DNA of 64,000 nt from Flectonema sp. DT1601 (lineage: Eukaryota; Euglenozoa; Diplonemea; Diplonemida; Diplonemidae). The notes beneath the pieces are model-generated. The model saw only the letters and a program-made list of their open reading frames with translations, searched no databases and was not told the DNA's origin. The stretch spans positions 310,001 to 374,000 of the forward strand of contig OZ025835.1 in the NCBI GenBank assembly GCA_964019425.1. The letters run 5' to 3'. Shown piece after piece: positions 23,432-33,357 of this stretch. Position 1 is the stretch's first letter; each line of letters starts with the position of its first letter. Both the position numbers and the translations under genes were made by a program.

Positions 23432-24494
23432 AGCGACGACTTGCGTTCGTCACTTTCACTGAAGTGGGGGAATGAGATTGTTATGATTAATACACTTGGA
23501 GGAGATATATTATTTTTTTTCAATCATCAAATTAATTCAGTCTGAGAGAAAATTAAAAAAGATAAATAACCTAATTTGATGCCAACATAAAATCACCAAG
23601 ATATGGTATTTTCGCACAAGAGGGGGGGAAGGGAAGTGGGTGAAAAGAAAGAACCCGTGTCGCCATCAGCATAATATAGAGAGTCCCCTTAGTAGTAAAA
23701 AAAACAAGTCCAGAAGACTGCATATAGAAATTAGGATCGAATAGAGTTAGGTATCAGCAATTAATTAAAGAAGAAAATTCAGTTCTTTTTTTTGTTGTTG
23801 GTTGCTGAAATAAAATACCCAAAAAAAAAAAAAAAAACGATGTTCACTATTAAAGCCTTAGAATATCTTTTTTGTTTACATTCTCCTAATAACTATATTC
23901 TTTAATCTGGATCATGTGCATGTGAAGACCCCCACGTCAGAGGCTTCGTCGCGTTTCGTTTAGCAGCGACACGAGAGAGACCCACAAACAGAAAGTAGGA
24001 AAGGGGAAAAAAAAAAGAAATCAGGGAACGGGGAAAACATTTAAAAAGAAAGAACAGCGCAGACATTTAAGAACGATTTTTCAAAATCAGAGCTGGACGA
24101 CAGTTGTTTTTAATAAAGTTACTACTACTTTTTTTTTTTCATTTTTTTTTTTTTTTTTGTTCTCGTGCGGTAGCGTTATAAGTGCTGACTACGTTACCGA
24201 TGTTAAAATGAACTTGCGCCCGCAACTGTGAAAGAAAGAGAAAGAAAATGAAAAATAAAATTAAAGAAAGTAAAATAATCAAGGGTGTGAAGTAACTCTA
24301 AGGTATTTTATCTAAATAAGTGGGAACATGGTGGATGGGAAACAGTGGGAAAATGGTGTGTTTTTTTTTTTTTTTTTTTTAAATTTATTATTATTTTTTT
24401 TTTTATTTTTTTTTTTTTTTCCTCCTACCCACATTGACACTAACGCTACGCTAGAAATATCATAGCAGCTCAACAAGTTAGGGTTCGGATAAGG

Positions 24495-24528
<34 letters not shown>

Positions 24529-27022
24529 CCCGCAGTAGTCAGGATGACAAATCACTGCAGGGTTTAATTAGCATTTGTCTACTCTCAGAATCTAATAACG
24601 CTTCTAGTTTCAATGTTTGTAAGCAGGCCATTTCGCACCTACGGGCACGTTGAGTTGCGCTTGCTTATTTGTTATTTCATTGTGTGCCTTGTGTGTGAGC
24701 AGGGGGGATGATGAGTGTGCGGGGGGAAAAAATCGTTCTGTACAACTCGTTCGGAAGCGTAAGTTACATTTCTTTCATTTATTTTTATTCCTTTTTTTTT
24801 TTTTTTTTTTTTTTTTTCTCCCTCCTGTCTCAATTAACCCAATGAAATGTCAAAGGCATTAGATAAGTAGAAAACAGCCATACAACTCTCACATCATTAG
24901 TTTTGTTCTTTTTTTTTTATTTATTTCGTCCCCCAAGTATCATTCGGAGGAGGCCTTGTGTAGTAGCTCCACCATAAAGCTGTCTAATTATATCAAAAGA
25001 TAAAAAAAAGATCAGAAAAACCTGCAGTATTCATTAACCACTCAAAGCGGTAAGAAAATACTTGTTTCAACAGAAGTGCTTGAGTTGGTACGAACTACTT
25101 AACAACGAAAATGGTCGGAAAAGATTTTAAAAAAAAAAAAAATGATTTAAATAAAATAAATCCATGGTAGCACTCAAGTCCATGTGTAACATAGAAATAG
25201 AAGGTGATTAAGGCACACAAAAATAATTCAAAAGAAAACGATATCGACCCACTTCTAATAATGACTACAATTATCCCTTTTTTTTTTTTTTTTTTTTTTG
25301 ATATGTTTTTCTCGGTGCCGTAAATGGTGGTGACTGATTCTCTCTCTCATTTTTTTTTTTTTTTTTTTCAAATTTTTTTTTTTTTTTTCAAAATTTTTTT
25401 TCTTTGATTTTTTTTTTTTGTTTTGTTTTTCAAAAATTCAACAAAGATGGAAGGTAATTTCTCTCCTTAAATGTACTCAATAATCCAAATAATTATTTTT
25501 TATAGTGAACTCCTGTGCAGAACCTGACCCAGTGACAATAAACAGCAACGAAAAAGAAAAGGAGACCATGGTCATTGTAGTTCCTTCTCGTTGTTATTCG
25601 CTTCGACATAATAGGCAGTATCGATACAGGTTGTTGGATGATAAAAGGACATTAATGCTAGCTAACCTGCTTTTTTTTGTGTTGCTCGTTTTGTTATTTG
25701 TGCGCAACAATCATTTTTCCCATAAAATAAAGGGTGTTTGCCCCCAGTTCTCTTTCGCTTGCAAAACATGTCTTCAAGATGGAAGAAAAAAAGAAAAAGA
25801 AAAAGGAATTTAAAAAGAACTGTTGTCCTTTGTGATAAAATTTATTAAATTTTCTTTTTTTTTTTCCCTCCCCCTTATTTTTCTAAAAGAAAACTTCACT
25901 CGCGAGAATTGACGGACTACCAGGCTGCCCCAACTAAGGTTTTCAGCGCCTACCGTCGCTTACAAGGCGACGGTTCTTGCTGTGTGTTTTTTCGACTTTT
26001 TTTTGTTTTTTTTTTCCAAATTTTCGTTTCTGCGACCTTCCATTTGATTTTACTCCCAGCTGCTATTTTTTTTTTTTTTTTTTAAATTTGCTGCCGACAC
26101 ACTCGAAACACTTCACTTTCTCCCACATGCAGATGGCAGACGCCCAAGTTCTTCACATAAGAACGGATTGGCAAAATTATTTAACCAACACCAATAAATA
26201 GAGGCACAGAACCACTTGAACAAGTAAAAGACGCAAAGCTTGTGTGTAACCCGTCGTATTTCTTTTTTTTTGCGATAAATTGTGTGGAGGCTGATGTGGG
26301 ATATGTACAAAAACTTCTCACAATTTTCCACCTCGTTTTCTCAAAATTTCTCTACTGAAATTGGATACAAAAAAGTTTTCTCTAAAATTTGACCGGTGAA
26401 AAAGAAGAAAAAAACTCAAAAAATTTCACCAAAACAAAAATCAAAGAATACTCTCTTGTGGTAATTCTGTTTCCTTAATATATATTGCTGTGCGAATTTT
26501 TCTTTTTGCTCTAATTTCACAAAATTGCTTCGATTGTTACACATTCCGAACCGAGATATTTCCCACGAGAACGGGAAAAAAAAAAAAGAAAATTGCACAA
26601 AGAAACCTCATCAGCCCCACACAAAATAAATCTAAATATTTTTTTTTTTTTTCAGCGTTTTTAGAGATAACGATGTTTGTGTAAGAAAAAGCATGTTATG
26701 GTCTGTGATATATGTATAAAACGTGTGCCGTTACCACAATACGAAAACTTATCACAGAATGCTTTTGTTTTGAAAATAGTTTTTATTTTTATTTTTCTTC
26801 TTTCCTTTTTCGTTCAGCTCCAAGGTTCGAGTTATTCCAAAGAAAGGGGAAAAAAAAAAAAAATATCTACGGGATTGTTCCTCGCAACACAGACGGAGGT
26901 GCTCCCAGAGCGAGAAGAAAACCTGCAAGGAAGACCTTACTACAAGTCTTTGCAAAGTCTTTGCATCGCATGATGTGACATAAAAATAATTAATACTTAG
27001 AAATCAGCAACCTGTACCCTAC
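23432..27022. other. 3.6-kb gap with many homopolymer runs and possible small plus-strand exons
   Basis: This is the largest gap in the minus-strand gene run. T-runs occur at 24129-24159, 24360-24420, 24500-24528, 24791-24817, 25277-25299 and 25350-25420. Three islands look less random: a candidate two-exon gene at 25447-25813 (listed separately); 25885-25980, with a 7-bp hairpin CCGTCGC/GCGACGG and an open frame reading RELTDYQAAPTKVFSAYRR; and 26814-26970, where a strong polypyrimidine-CAG acceptor precedes a basic frame ending GGAPRARRKPARKTLLQVF. I could not join these into one gene. A promoter or strand-switch-like region would also fit. Confidence 0.4.
25447..25813 (+). CDS. Candidate small two-exon membrane protein, 104 aa
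   Basis: Exon 1 (25447-25453) carries ATGGAAG; a 52-bp GT-AG intron (GTAATT...TTTTTTATAG) follows; exon 2 is 25506-25813. The join is phase 1 and gives MEVNSCAEPDPVTINSN followed by a charged stretch, a Tyr/Arg-rich segment (CYSLRHNRQYRYRLLDD), one hydrophobic helix (LMLANLLFFVLLVLLFV) and a Cys-containing lysine-rich tail. No homologue is recognised. It would be the clearest plus-strand host gene in the window, which makes it either interesting or suspect. Small exons can arise by chance in such DNA, so RNA support would be needed. Confidence 0.3.
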
Positions 27023-28255
27023 CTACACTGGAGGAGGTACGACGGTTCCAGTCCCCCCACGAAACTCTGACAGCGGATATGGCAACGCCACAGTAGGCGC
27101 AAGCCTAGTAAGAATTATATACTTAAGACCTTGTTCTTGCTGGGAACGAGCCTGAGCTGTGTAATTAACGCAGTAAGACCCAACGATCTGAGCAGTCTGT
27201 TGAATTTGAGCATGAGAGTAAGGCACAAATTCCTCAATTGCCTGGTGCATTCGACTCTCTAAATTTATGCCATCAACGTGTAGAGATATCGTCAACACGG
27301 CAAGTGCTACTCTCGCTGGTTCTTCTGCCACAAGTTCCGGATTGTGCAGACAGATATCAGCCATGAGCATTGCAAACCATTTAGTAAACTGTTTCGTAAT
27401 TCTAAAAATTTCCGAATAAGAAACCAAAAAGTCAATAATAGTAACATCACTGAACTTACACTCCAATACTTTGACAATAGAAAGTTCCTTTTCAAGAATT
27501 TGTCTTACCTCGTAGGTATTGTCGGTAACTTCTTGAAATTTTCGTGCAGACTCTTGTTTAATTTCTTCCATTTTGCAAGCCAGCATTAAACAGGTACACC
27601 CTAATAGTTGAACGGTATTACGTAAAACAAACTCTGTTGTGACTGACAAGAAACGATCAACATAAAGGATCGCTCTATGAAGTGTTTGTCTTTTAAGTGA
27701 CCATTCCAAAGCGACTTCAACAAGCCAATCGACCAACATTAATCGATAAGTGTCTTGAAGAAGTCTATTCACATTACGTAATAAAGCATTTGGGTTTGGT
27801 CTGTTACTTCTTTGACGGGATAAATAGGTTCTTAGAATTGCTTCAACAGGAAGGTTAGATGGATTTTCTATAATACAATCAGATGACAACTGTGGCTTTA
27901 CTCCAGCAGAATCAATCTCAATAGCAGCCTTTACAGCGCTGATGACACCTTTACCAGGATGCTTTAAGAATCTCCTGGTGGCTCCATCCCAGTTGGATCC
28001 GTCGATGTCAAGCGTTTCTTTCAGAGTTTCACAATTATTAACATCTTGTAAAGCATTATTAACAATGTTAGTTATACTATCAATTTCAGAAGTCGTTTTG
28101 TCTTCTTCATAGTCGTTCTCGTTAATACTACCGCTATCACTTTGTTCTTCTAGTTCAGGTAAATCCAAAGGATAGGCTTCACCCTGATGACCACCTGGCG
28201 GCGGACAGTGTGTTGGGAAATACGACCAACAAATGTTATTTGGGTTACAGTGCAT
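27023..28255 (-). CDS. Cyclin (A/B/E-like cell-cycle cyclin)
   Basis: 410 aa, one frame. Residues about 160-290 form a cyclin box: YRLMLVDWLVEVALEW, then LHRAILYVDRFLSV, LGCTCLMLACKMEEI and ILEKELSIVKVLECKF. The Lys and Glu of the CDK-contact motif (LACKMEE...) are present. A second, weaker cyclin fold follows (residues 295-385). Residues 1-150 are acidic and Ser/Thr-rich; I see no clear RxxLxxxxN destruction box. The protein would bind and activate a cyclin-dependent kinase. LVDWLVEV is typical of mitotic and S-phase cyclins rather than of the PHO80 or transcriptional types. The ATG follows directly after a CTTGCAG acceptor with one base between. Retroelement 1 starts 281 bp upstream of the ATG. 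Confidence 0.9.
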   Translation of the reverse strand: MHCNPNNICWSYFPTHCPPPGGHQGEAYPLDLPELEEQSDSGSINENDYEEDKTTSEIDSITNIVNNALQDVNNCETLKETLDIDGSNWDGATRRFLKHPGKGVISAVKAAIEIDSAGVKPQLSSDCIIENPSNLPVEAILRTYLSRQRSNRPNPNALLRNVNRLLQDTYRLMLVDWLVEVALEWSLKRQTLHRAILYVDRFLSVTTEFVLRNTVQLLGCTCLMLACKMEEIKQESARKFQEVTDNTYEVRQILEKELSIVKVLECKFSDVTIIDFLVSYSEIFRITKQFTKWFAMLMADICLHNPELVAEEPARVALAVLTISLHVDGINLESRMHQAIEEFVPYSHAQIQQTAQIVGSYCVNYTAQARSQQEQGLKYIILTRLAPTVALPYPLSEFRGGTGTVVPPPV

Positions 28256-28535
28256 GCTGCAAGTGTAATACTAGTTTAGGGGGGGGGTGGGTGGGTAAGT
28301 GCCGATCCTGAAAAGAATAATTAATAATAAAAAAAAATCATAAACTAAAAAATGATGCTACAGAAAGAAACTCAACCAATCTTACATTTGTATGAAACCT
28401 GAAGGAACAATTATAACACATGTCGTTTAATCGTTTTTTTTTTTTTCTCAATCTACCCTAAACCACAGAACTAATACTCTGGCTTACTACTATTGTATTG
28501 CGAGGGGTGGTTTTTACAAATTGCTTTTTTTTTTT

Positions 28536-28642
28536 GCACCGACGAAGTCGGAGAAGAAACTATTCAGATTAAGAGCCGTTATTTATTATGTCATGTTATC
28601 TATTTCCCTGTGCGCCAGTAAAACTAGCTGCGATCAACAAAA
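28536..28642 (+). repeat. Element 1 left repeat A1
   Basis: 107 bp, from GCACCGACGAAGTCGG (with the short palindrome CCGAC/GTCGG) to GCTGCGATCAACAAAA, directly before the gag ATG. It matches A2 at 32620-32726 by eye at every position. The last 16 bases also occur just before B1, forming the overlap expected of split direct repeats. Confidence 0.9.
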
Positions 28643-29809
28643 ATGTCTGGCGTCGACCCAAACACCGTCGTAGCCCTCACTCCAGGGGCCGGAAGAGGAC
28701 AAGCAACACCAACGAACGAGATGGCGTTCGTTGCCCAAGCTGCAATGGCAGCGCACTCCGCGGAGACGCGGGCGATGGCCACAGAGGTGGTAGCGGCCGG
28801 AGACCGGAGGGCTCTGGTAGCAGAGGGGAACTCTGCAATAGCTGCCACGCAGTCCATGGCGGCTCAAGCGATCACGCACGCGCAAGCTGGTCGCGAGGTG
28901 GACTCGGCTTGGGCCCAAGCCGGCGCAGCGGTAACGCAAGCACAAGCAGGGAGGGAGGTGGACGCGGTGCGGGCCCAAGCCGGCTTGGCGGTAACGCAAG
29001 CCCAAGCCGGGAGGGATGTGGACGCGGCACGGAACCAGGCCGGAATCCTGGTGAACGAAGCGGAGGCGAAGGCCAAGCTTGCCAAGCTGGAGGCACGACA
29101 CCACGCGGAAGTGTCTGCGCTGCAGGCCCAGCTCGAGCTGGAAAAACGGACGGCAAAGTTATCACCTACGAAGGCTACTTCGGTGCCCAACCCCGTCTCA
29201 TCTTCCTACGCAAACTCAGGAGAGCTGGCTAACTTACGGCAGAGGGTACGAGAAGAGACTGAGAAGGCAGAGTTGGAGGCGCAGTTACGTCGTCTGGTTG
29301 CGGGAAACGAAGGCCCCCCGGCTACCGGTGGCGGGGGAGGCGACGACGCACAGCCGGAGATGGGTCCGTTGATGGGAGGATTGTCCTCCATCGACGTAGA
29401 CGCTTGGTGGGGCGGAGGGGCGGACGTGCTCCCGCTGGTGCATGTGCACCAGCGGGAGCACTACAGAGAACTGCTGGAAGCGAAGGCAGGAACGAACCCC
29501 CGACCACAGGCACACGAAGCGCAGGCGCGCCTAAGAGAGCTCGGCATGCTGATGTCGAGATTACCGGCTGTCGAAAGCCTGGAGGACGCGGAACGGCTGC
29601 TGGCCGACTTAGCGAAGGCGAACGTGGCTCGTCTGGAAGTGCTGAGAGAGGGGGTGACGGGAGGCGGCTGGACGAGCGCGCAGGAGATGGAGGATGCCCA
29701 CTTTGTGGCGCCCGCCGTCCCGCCTTTTCTGCGGGCTATGTGGGGGAAGAAAGGGAAAGCAGAGAAGACACAGCCACAGAGGAACCCCGCAACGAAGAGT
29801 CGCCACTGA
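28643..29809 (+). CDS. Element 1 gag-like protein
   Basis: 388 aa. The N-terminal half is Ala/Gln/Glu-rich and predicted coiled coil, with an exact-length 60-bp repeat three times in a row (28861-28920, 28921-28980, 28981-29040), each coding a 20-aa unit with AQAGREVD. A charged helix (AKLAKLEARHHAEVSALQAQ) and a Gly-rich linker follow. No zinc knuckle is seen. Gag identity is inferred from position as the first frame of the element and from the coiled-coil make-up, not from sequence similarity. Confidence 0.6.
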   Translation: MSGVDPNTVVALTPGAGRGQATPTNEMAFVAQAAMAAHSAETRAMATEVVAAGDRRALVAEGNSAIAATQSMAAQAITHAQAGREVDSAWAQAGAAVTQAQAGREVDAVRAQAGLAVTQAQAGRDVDAARNQAGILVNEAEAKAKLAKLEARHHAEVSALQAQLELEKRTAKLSPTKATSVPNPVSSSYANSGELANLRQRVREETEKAELEAQLRRLVAGNEGPPATGGGGGDDAQPEMGPLMGGLSSIDVDAWWGGGADVLPLVHVHQREHYRELLEAKAGTNPRPQAHEAQARLRELGMLMSRLPAVESLEDAERLLADLAKANVARLEVLREGVTGGGWTSAQEMEDAHFVAPAVPPFLRAMWGKKGKAEKTQPQRNPATKSRH

Positions 29810-30768
29810 CCTCCATGTTAGAAGGGTTAGGTGTGCTCTCGGTGAAGGATGTTGGACGGCCGAGGACACGGGAAGGTGCGGTGACGAAGAAGAGTGCAGT
29901 GTCACTGACAAAATCGGCGTTGCGGGTGGTGGGGGATGCGCTGTCGAATTCGAGGTGGCGGTCTCTGGAGGCAGCTCAACGACGTTTGGTCCAGTTCCGG
30001 AACAACTGGCACGAGGCAACAGGAGTATTGTTGTCGTGGGACCTAGCCATCATCTACTGGGTAGAAAGGCAAAGGTCTCGGACCGAGGGTCCGATTTCAA
30101 ATTCCTCAGCGCTCGAGTACGTGGGGCGAGCCCAAGCGGCGCTGCGACGGACGGGAGCATCAAGTGTTGGAGGTCAGATGCTGATCGACTACGTGAGAGC
30201 TCTGAAGAGAGCGGGTGCCCTCCGACCGCAGAAACAGGCGATACCTGCGGTGGGGGAGCAGGTGCTGGGTGCGTTGCGAAAGGAGGTAGACGGAGATACG
30301 CAGCTGGCTATCGTGCTGTGCTGGGCGGGCGCGGCGAGAGTGTCGGACGTGGTGAGATTGAAAGTGGGGGATATTACTTTCGAGGACGGATACGTGGCTG
30401 TGAACTGGTCGGAGACAAAGTCGGACCCGTTCCGTCTGGGACGCACGACGGGATTGCACCTGTCGAACAGATGGCAGAGCGCACTCCGCACTACGATGAT
30501 GGATCGGAATCCGGACGATCTCCTCCTGGACACCTCGTATCGAAAGGTCGTATCTGCTTTGAGACGCGAGGGAAAGGAGTTGACGGGACACTCGCTGCGG
30601 AGGGGTGCCCTACACTCGCTTCTTCTGGAAGGGGTGGGTCTGGACTCGATACGACAACTCTCCAGACACTCATCGATGGATGCCCTGGCGAGGTATCTCC
30701 CGGCGGGGAAGACTCACGTAGCGCGTCAGTCCGCGAACACGTCACAGATACTGGGGGCCGGATTGTAG
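29404..30768 (+). CDS. Element 1 tyrosine recombinase
   Basis: The frame is open for 454 aa; the recombinase part fills about the last 300 residues (from about 29870) and the true start is unclear because the frame overlaps gag. The catalytic signature is visible in order: Arg in AGAARVSDVVRL, HSLRR, SRHSS and the Tyr of ALARYLP. In this group the enzyme integrates a circular DNA intermediate in place of a DDE integrase. It lies upstream of the reverse transcriptase, unlike the usual DIRS and Ngaro order. Confidence 0.88.
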   Translation: MVGRRGGRAPAGACAPAGALQRTAGSEGRNEPPTTGTRSAGAPKRARHADVEITGCRKPGGRGTAAGRLSEGERGSSGSAERGGDGRRLDERAGDGGCPLCGARRPAFSAGYVGEERESREDTATEEPRNEESPLTSMLEGLGVLSVKDVGRPRTREGAVTKKSAVSLTKSALRVVGDALSNSRWRSLEAAQRRLVQFRNNWHEATGVLLSWDLAIIYWVERQRSRTEGPISNSSALEYVGRAQAALRRTGASSVGGQMLIDYVRALKRAGALRPQKQAIPAVGEQVLGALRKEVDGDTQLAIVLCWAGAARVSDVVRLKVGDITFEDGYVAVNWSETKSDPFRLGRTTGLHLSNRWQSALRTTMMDRNPDDLLLDTSYRKVVSALRREGKELTGHSLRRGALHSLLLEGVGLDSIRQLSRHSSMDALARYLPAGKTHVARQSANTSQILGAGL

Positions 30769-32513
30769 TGCCGTTATGCCCTGCGTTTCCCACACGACCA
30801 AGGGCTGTGCTGGATCCGCAGATGAAGTACAAAATACCTGAACCTCCGCCACCGCCAAGGGCGAGGGTGATGGGTGAAGGTATTGACTCGGGTGCGCCGG
30901 ATGTTTTTATGACGTACTCAGGACTGGTGACTGTGGCTGCTGAAGGGCAACAAATCTCACCTCCGACCGATAGAGAGGCAGGTATGTTGGCTCCGATTTC
31001 GAAGGCCCGTTTGAACTTGGATAGGCTCGTGGAGCTTGACACGAATGGAATACTGCTGGGCATTATTGACGTGATTCGAGATGTTTCCGCTTTCGAGGCC
31101 CTCTTCGTTCCTGGGACGGAGCTGACTCTGGGGAGCAGACCAACGTTTCGGGGAACTTCGAGGCACATGCTGAGACACATGCAACACCTGGAGGAGTGGG
31201 GTGTAGTTGAGCGTTCCGACCAACAGAAAGTCGTTCTTCCAGCTTTCACAGTGCCGAAGAGTTCAGGAGGCTTAAGGCTGGTATGTGATGGGAGGAAACT
31301 CAACCGGATGATGCGTCCGCCGCCACCTATGCTCCTTCCGGGGATTCGTGCGGTGATTGCTCGTTTTCTTTCGGCACGATACGTGGCCCAAGATGACGGC
31401 AAGAGTTGGTTTTACCAGTTTCCGCTAGGGCAGGGAATCGACGACTACTTCGGGGTGAATCTGAGTGGTGCGAGGGGTCCGTTCGTGCGTGCGAAGCTGC
31501 GGGCTCTGTGCATGGGATGGAGTTGGGCACCTTGCATCGCCCATCGCTCGGCGATGGTTCTGCTTCCGGAGTCTGACGGAGTGGCTTGGGTGGACAACTT
31601 CTTTGTGGTGGGTGATTCGGAGGAGGAGACTGCTCAGCGTTATTCGAGCTTCAAGAGAAGGGCGGATTACGTGGGTGCACATCTGAGTGACGCTGAGGAC
31701 TTTGGCGTACCGAAGTCGAATTTTGAGGCTCTGGGTTTAGAATTTGATTTATCGGCGAACCCACAGCGTTACCGGTCGGCACCGAGCTGGATTCAAAAGA
31801 TGCTGTCTTCGGAGGCGTTACAAGAGGTGATGGGGGGACGCCCTACTGCTCGTTCATTCTACCGGGTCTTCGGTGGCTTGGTATGGTTTTGGTACACTAC
31901 GGGACGCCGTTTGTGTTTCCTGCGCTCGACGCTGGCCTTTGTAAGGCGAGCGGGGAGGGTATTGGCCGCGGAGCCGTGCAAGTGGGACGAATCGTTCTCG
32001 CTAAGTTCGGCAGTTTTGCGTGAGTTGTTGGATGTTTTGGATGTGCTTCGGCAGAATGCCTGGGTTTTGGCTACCCCCGACTGTCCCGAGGTGACTGCAT
32101 GGTCAGATGCTTCGGACAAGGAGTGGGCCGCTGTACTGGAGGTTGTTCCCGAGGAGGTGATCCAGGGCGTATTTCCCTCTCCCTCGGAGCATCACATATT
32201 CCTGAAGGAGGTATTCGCCGCTCTCCAGGCGGTGCGACTCGCTGCTGTTTTGAGACCGGGTCACGTGCTGGATTTGCGGGTAGATAACACTGCGGCTGTG
32301 GCCGCAATAAACAAAGGCCACAGCTCAAACTTCATGGGGAACGAGATGCTCTGCGCATTGTTTGAGACAGCAGGTGCAGCTGATCTGCAAGTGAACTGCA
32401 GCTGGGTGGATACCAAGTCCCAGCGTGCAGACGAATATACGCGGGGCACTAAAGCGCCGGGTGGTAGAATCTGTTTGCCTAGTTTACCTCATCAATGTAA
32501 GTTTTTTGGGTGA
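29694..32513 (+). CDS. Element 1 reverse transcriptase-RNase H
   Basis: The frame is open over 939 aa, but recognisable domains start only after about 30770, just past the recombinase stop; the upstream part overlaps the other frames and may not be translated. Reverse transcriptase marks are LPAFTVPKSSGGLRLVCDGR, AQDDGKSWFYQFPL and WVDNFFVV (in place of YxDD). RNase H marks follow: AWSDASDKEWAAV, LRVDNTAAVAAINKGHS and RADEYTRG. This architecture is shared with DIRS/Ngaro-type elements. Confidence 0.88.
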   Translation: MPTLWRPPSRLFCGLCGGRKGKQRRHSHRGTPQRRVATDLHVRRVRCALGEGCWTAEDTGRCGDEEECSVTDKIGVAGGGGCAVEFEVAVSGGSSTTFGPVPEQLARGNRSIVVVGPSHHLLGRKAKVSDRGSDFKFLSARVRGASPSGAATDGSIKCWRSDADRLRESSEESGCPPTAETGDTCGGGAGAGCVAKGGRRRYAAGYRAVLGGRGESVGRGEIESGGYYFRGRIRGCELVGDKVGPVPSGTHDGIAPVEQMAERTPHYDDGSESGRSPPGHLVSKGRICFETRGKGVDGTLAAEGCPTLASSGRGGSGLDTTTLQTLIDGCPGEVSPGGEDSRSASVREHVTDTGGRIVVPLCPAFPTRPRAVLDPQMKYKIPEPPPPPRARVMGEGIDSGAPDVFMTYSGLVTVAAEGQQISPPTDREAGMLAPISKARLNLDRLVELDTNGILLGIIDVIRDVSAFEALFVPGTELTLGSRPTFRGTSRHMLRHMQHLEEWGVVERSDQQKVVLPAFTVPKSSGGLRLVCDGRKLNRMMRPPPPMLLPGIRAVIARFLSARYVAQDDGKSWFYQFPLGQGIDDYFGVNLSGARGPFVRAKLRALCMGWSWAPCIAHRSAMVLLPESDGVAWVDNFFVVGDSEEETAQRYSSFKRRADYVGAHLSDAEDFGVPKSNFEALGLEFDLSANPQRYRSAPSWIQKMLSSEALQEVMGGRPTARSFYRVFGGLVWFWYTTGRRLCFLRSTLAFVRRAGRVLAAEPCKWDESFSLSSAVLRELLDVLDVLRQNAWVLATPDCPEVTAWSDASDKEWAAVLEVVPEEVIQGVFPSPSEHHIFLKEVFAALQAVRLAAVLRPGHVLDLRVDNTAAVAAINKGHSSNFMGNEMLCALFETAGAADLQVNCSWVDTKSQRADEYTRGTKAPGGRICLPSLPHQCKFFG

Positions 32514-32594
32514 ATATTCCCCGTTTGTTCTTTCTCTTTCCTTTCCTTTATCCGCAAGCGGTCCCTATGGGTTTTAGAGCTGCGATCAACAAAA

Positions 32595-32752
32595 TATAAG
32601 GCTTATCTGAATGGTTTTTGCACCGACGAAGTCGGAGAAGAAACTATTCAGATTAAGAGCCGTTATTTATTATGTCATGTTATCTATTTCCCTGTGCGCC
32701 AGTAAAACTAGCTGCGATCAACAAAATATAAGGCTTATCTGAATGGTTTTTT
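32595..32752 (+). repeat. Element 1 right repeats B1-A2-B2
   Basis: B1 reads TATAAGGCTTATCTGAATGG plus T-run (32595-32619), A2 is 32620-32726, and B2 repeats B1 from 32727 to about 32752. Both B copies end in T-runs, and B1 runs straight into the GCACCG start of A2. This A1 ... B1 A2 B2 plan is the signature of split-direct-repeat tyrosine-recombinase retrotransposons. Confidence 0.9.
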
Positions 32753-33319
32753 TTAATTATTTTTTTTTTCCCCTTCTTCTTTTTTGTCCAGTAACTGAGT
32801 AAGAAAGAAGGAGGGGGAAAAAAAAAAAAAAAAAAAAAAAAAAAACACAACGAGCAGGGTGTTAATTCAACGAAAATAAGAACACAACTATGATTAACCT
32901 TAGGCATCCTACTCATGAACATTTACTTTTTCTTTCTTTTTTTTTTTAAAGTAAAACGGAGTTACAAAACAAATATAGAAGTACACAATAGGTAATGAAT
33001 GGGAGGGTGAAAGGAAGACAGGGATGGAAAAAAAAAATTGAAAAGAAGAGAAGAAAACAAGAAATCACGTCGTAAGCAATAACACTACTACACACGATCA
33101 ACTTACATCCGTTCATCAGCTCGTGAATCACAGAGAATTCTTTCGTTCTTTTTTTTTTTTTTTTTCTTTTTCTTTTCTCCGACTGCGTCTAGTTTCTAAT
33201 TAGGACAAAAAAAAATAGATAACAATATACAAGGTGATGACAACAAAGTGCTTTTTTTAAACAAAAAAAAAAAAAAAAAAAAAGAAGAAGAAGAAGAACA
33301 AATCTTCATAATTCCCTTT

Positions 33320-33357
<38 letters not shown>

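Larger units (their letters stand above)
28536..32752 (+). mobile_element. Tyrosine-recombinase retrotransposon 1 (DIRS/Ngaro/VIPER group), looks whole
   Basis: About 4.2 kb with split direct repeats. A1 (28536-28642) is at the left; B1 (about 32595-32619), A2 (32620-32726) and B2 (32727-32752) are at the right. A1 and A2 look identical over 107 bp. Between them are overlapping frames for gag, tyrosine recombinase and reverse transcriptase-RNase H, in that order. There are no long terminal repeats of LTR type and no obvious target-site duplication, as expected for this group. A T-run lies on both sides. The element is visibly GC-richer than the host DNA and lies antisense to the surrounding genes. 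Identical repeats and open frames suggest recent insertion. Confidence 0.9.

Noticed and set aside
24650-24862. 70-aa plus-strand frame with a hydrophobic start
   Set aside because: It starts at a TTG and runs into a T-tract coding poly-Phe; no splice or homology support.
26126-26201. Short frame MQMADAQVLHIRTDWQNYL resembling the start of a ribosomal protein
   Set aside because: Only 24 codons, no donor before the stop, and the likeness to known proteins is too short to trust.
28588-29232. Extra plus and minus frames of 100-214 aa inside element 1
   Set aside because: GC-rich DNA has few stops by chance; these overlap the better supported gag frame and show no domain.
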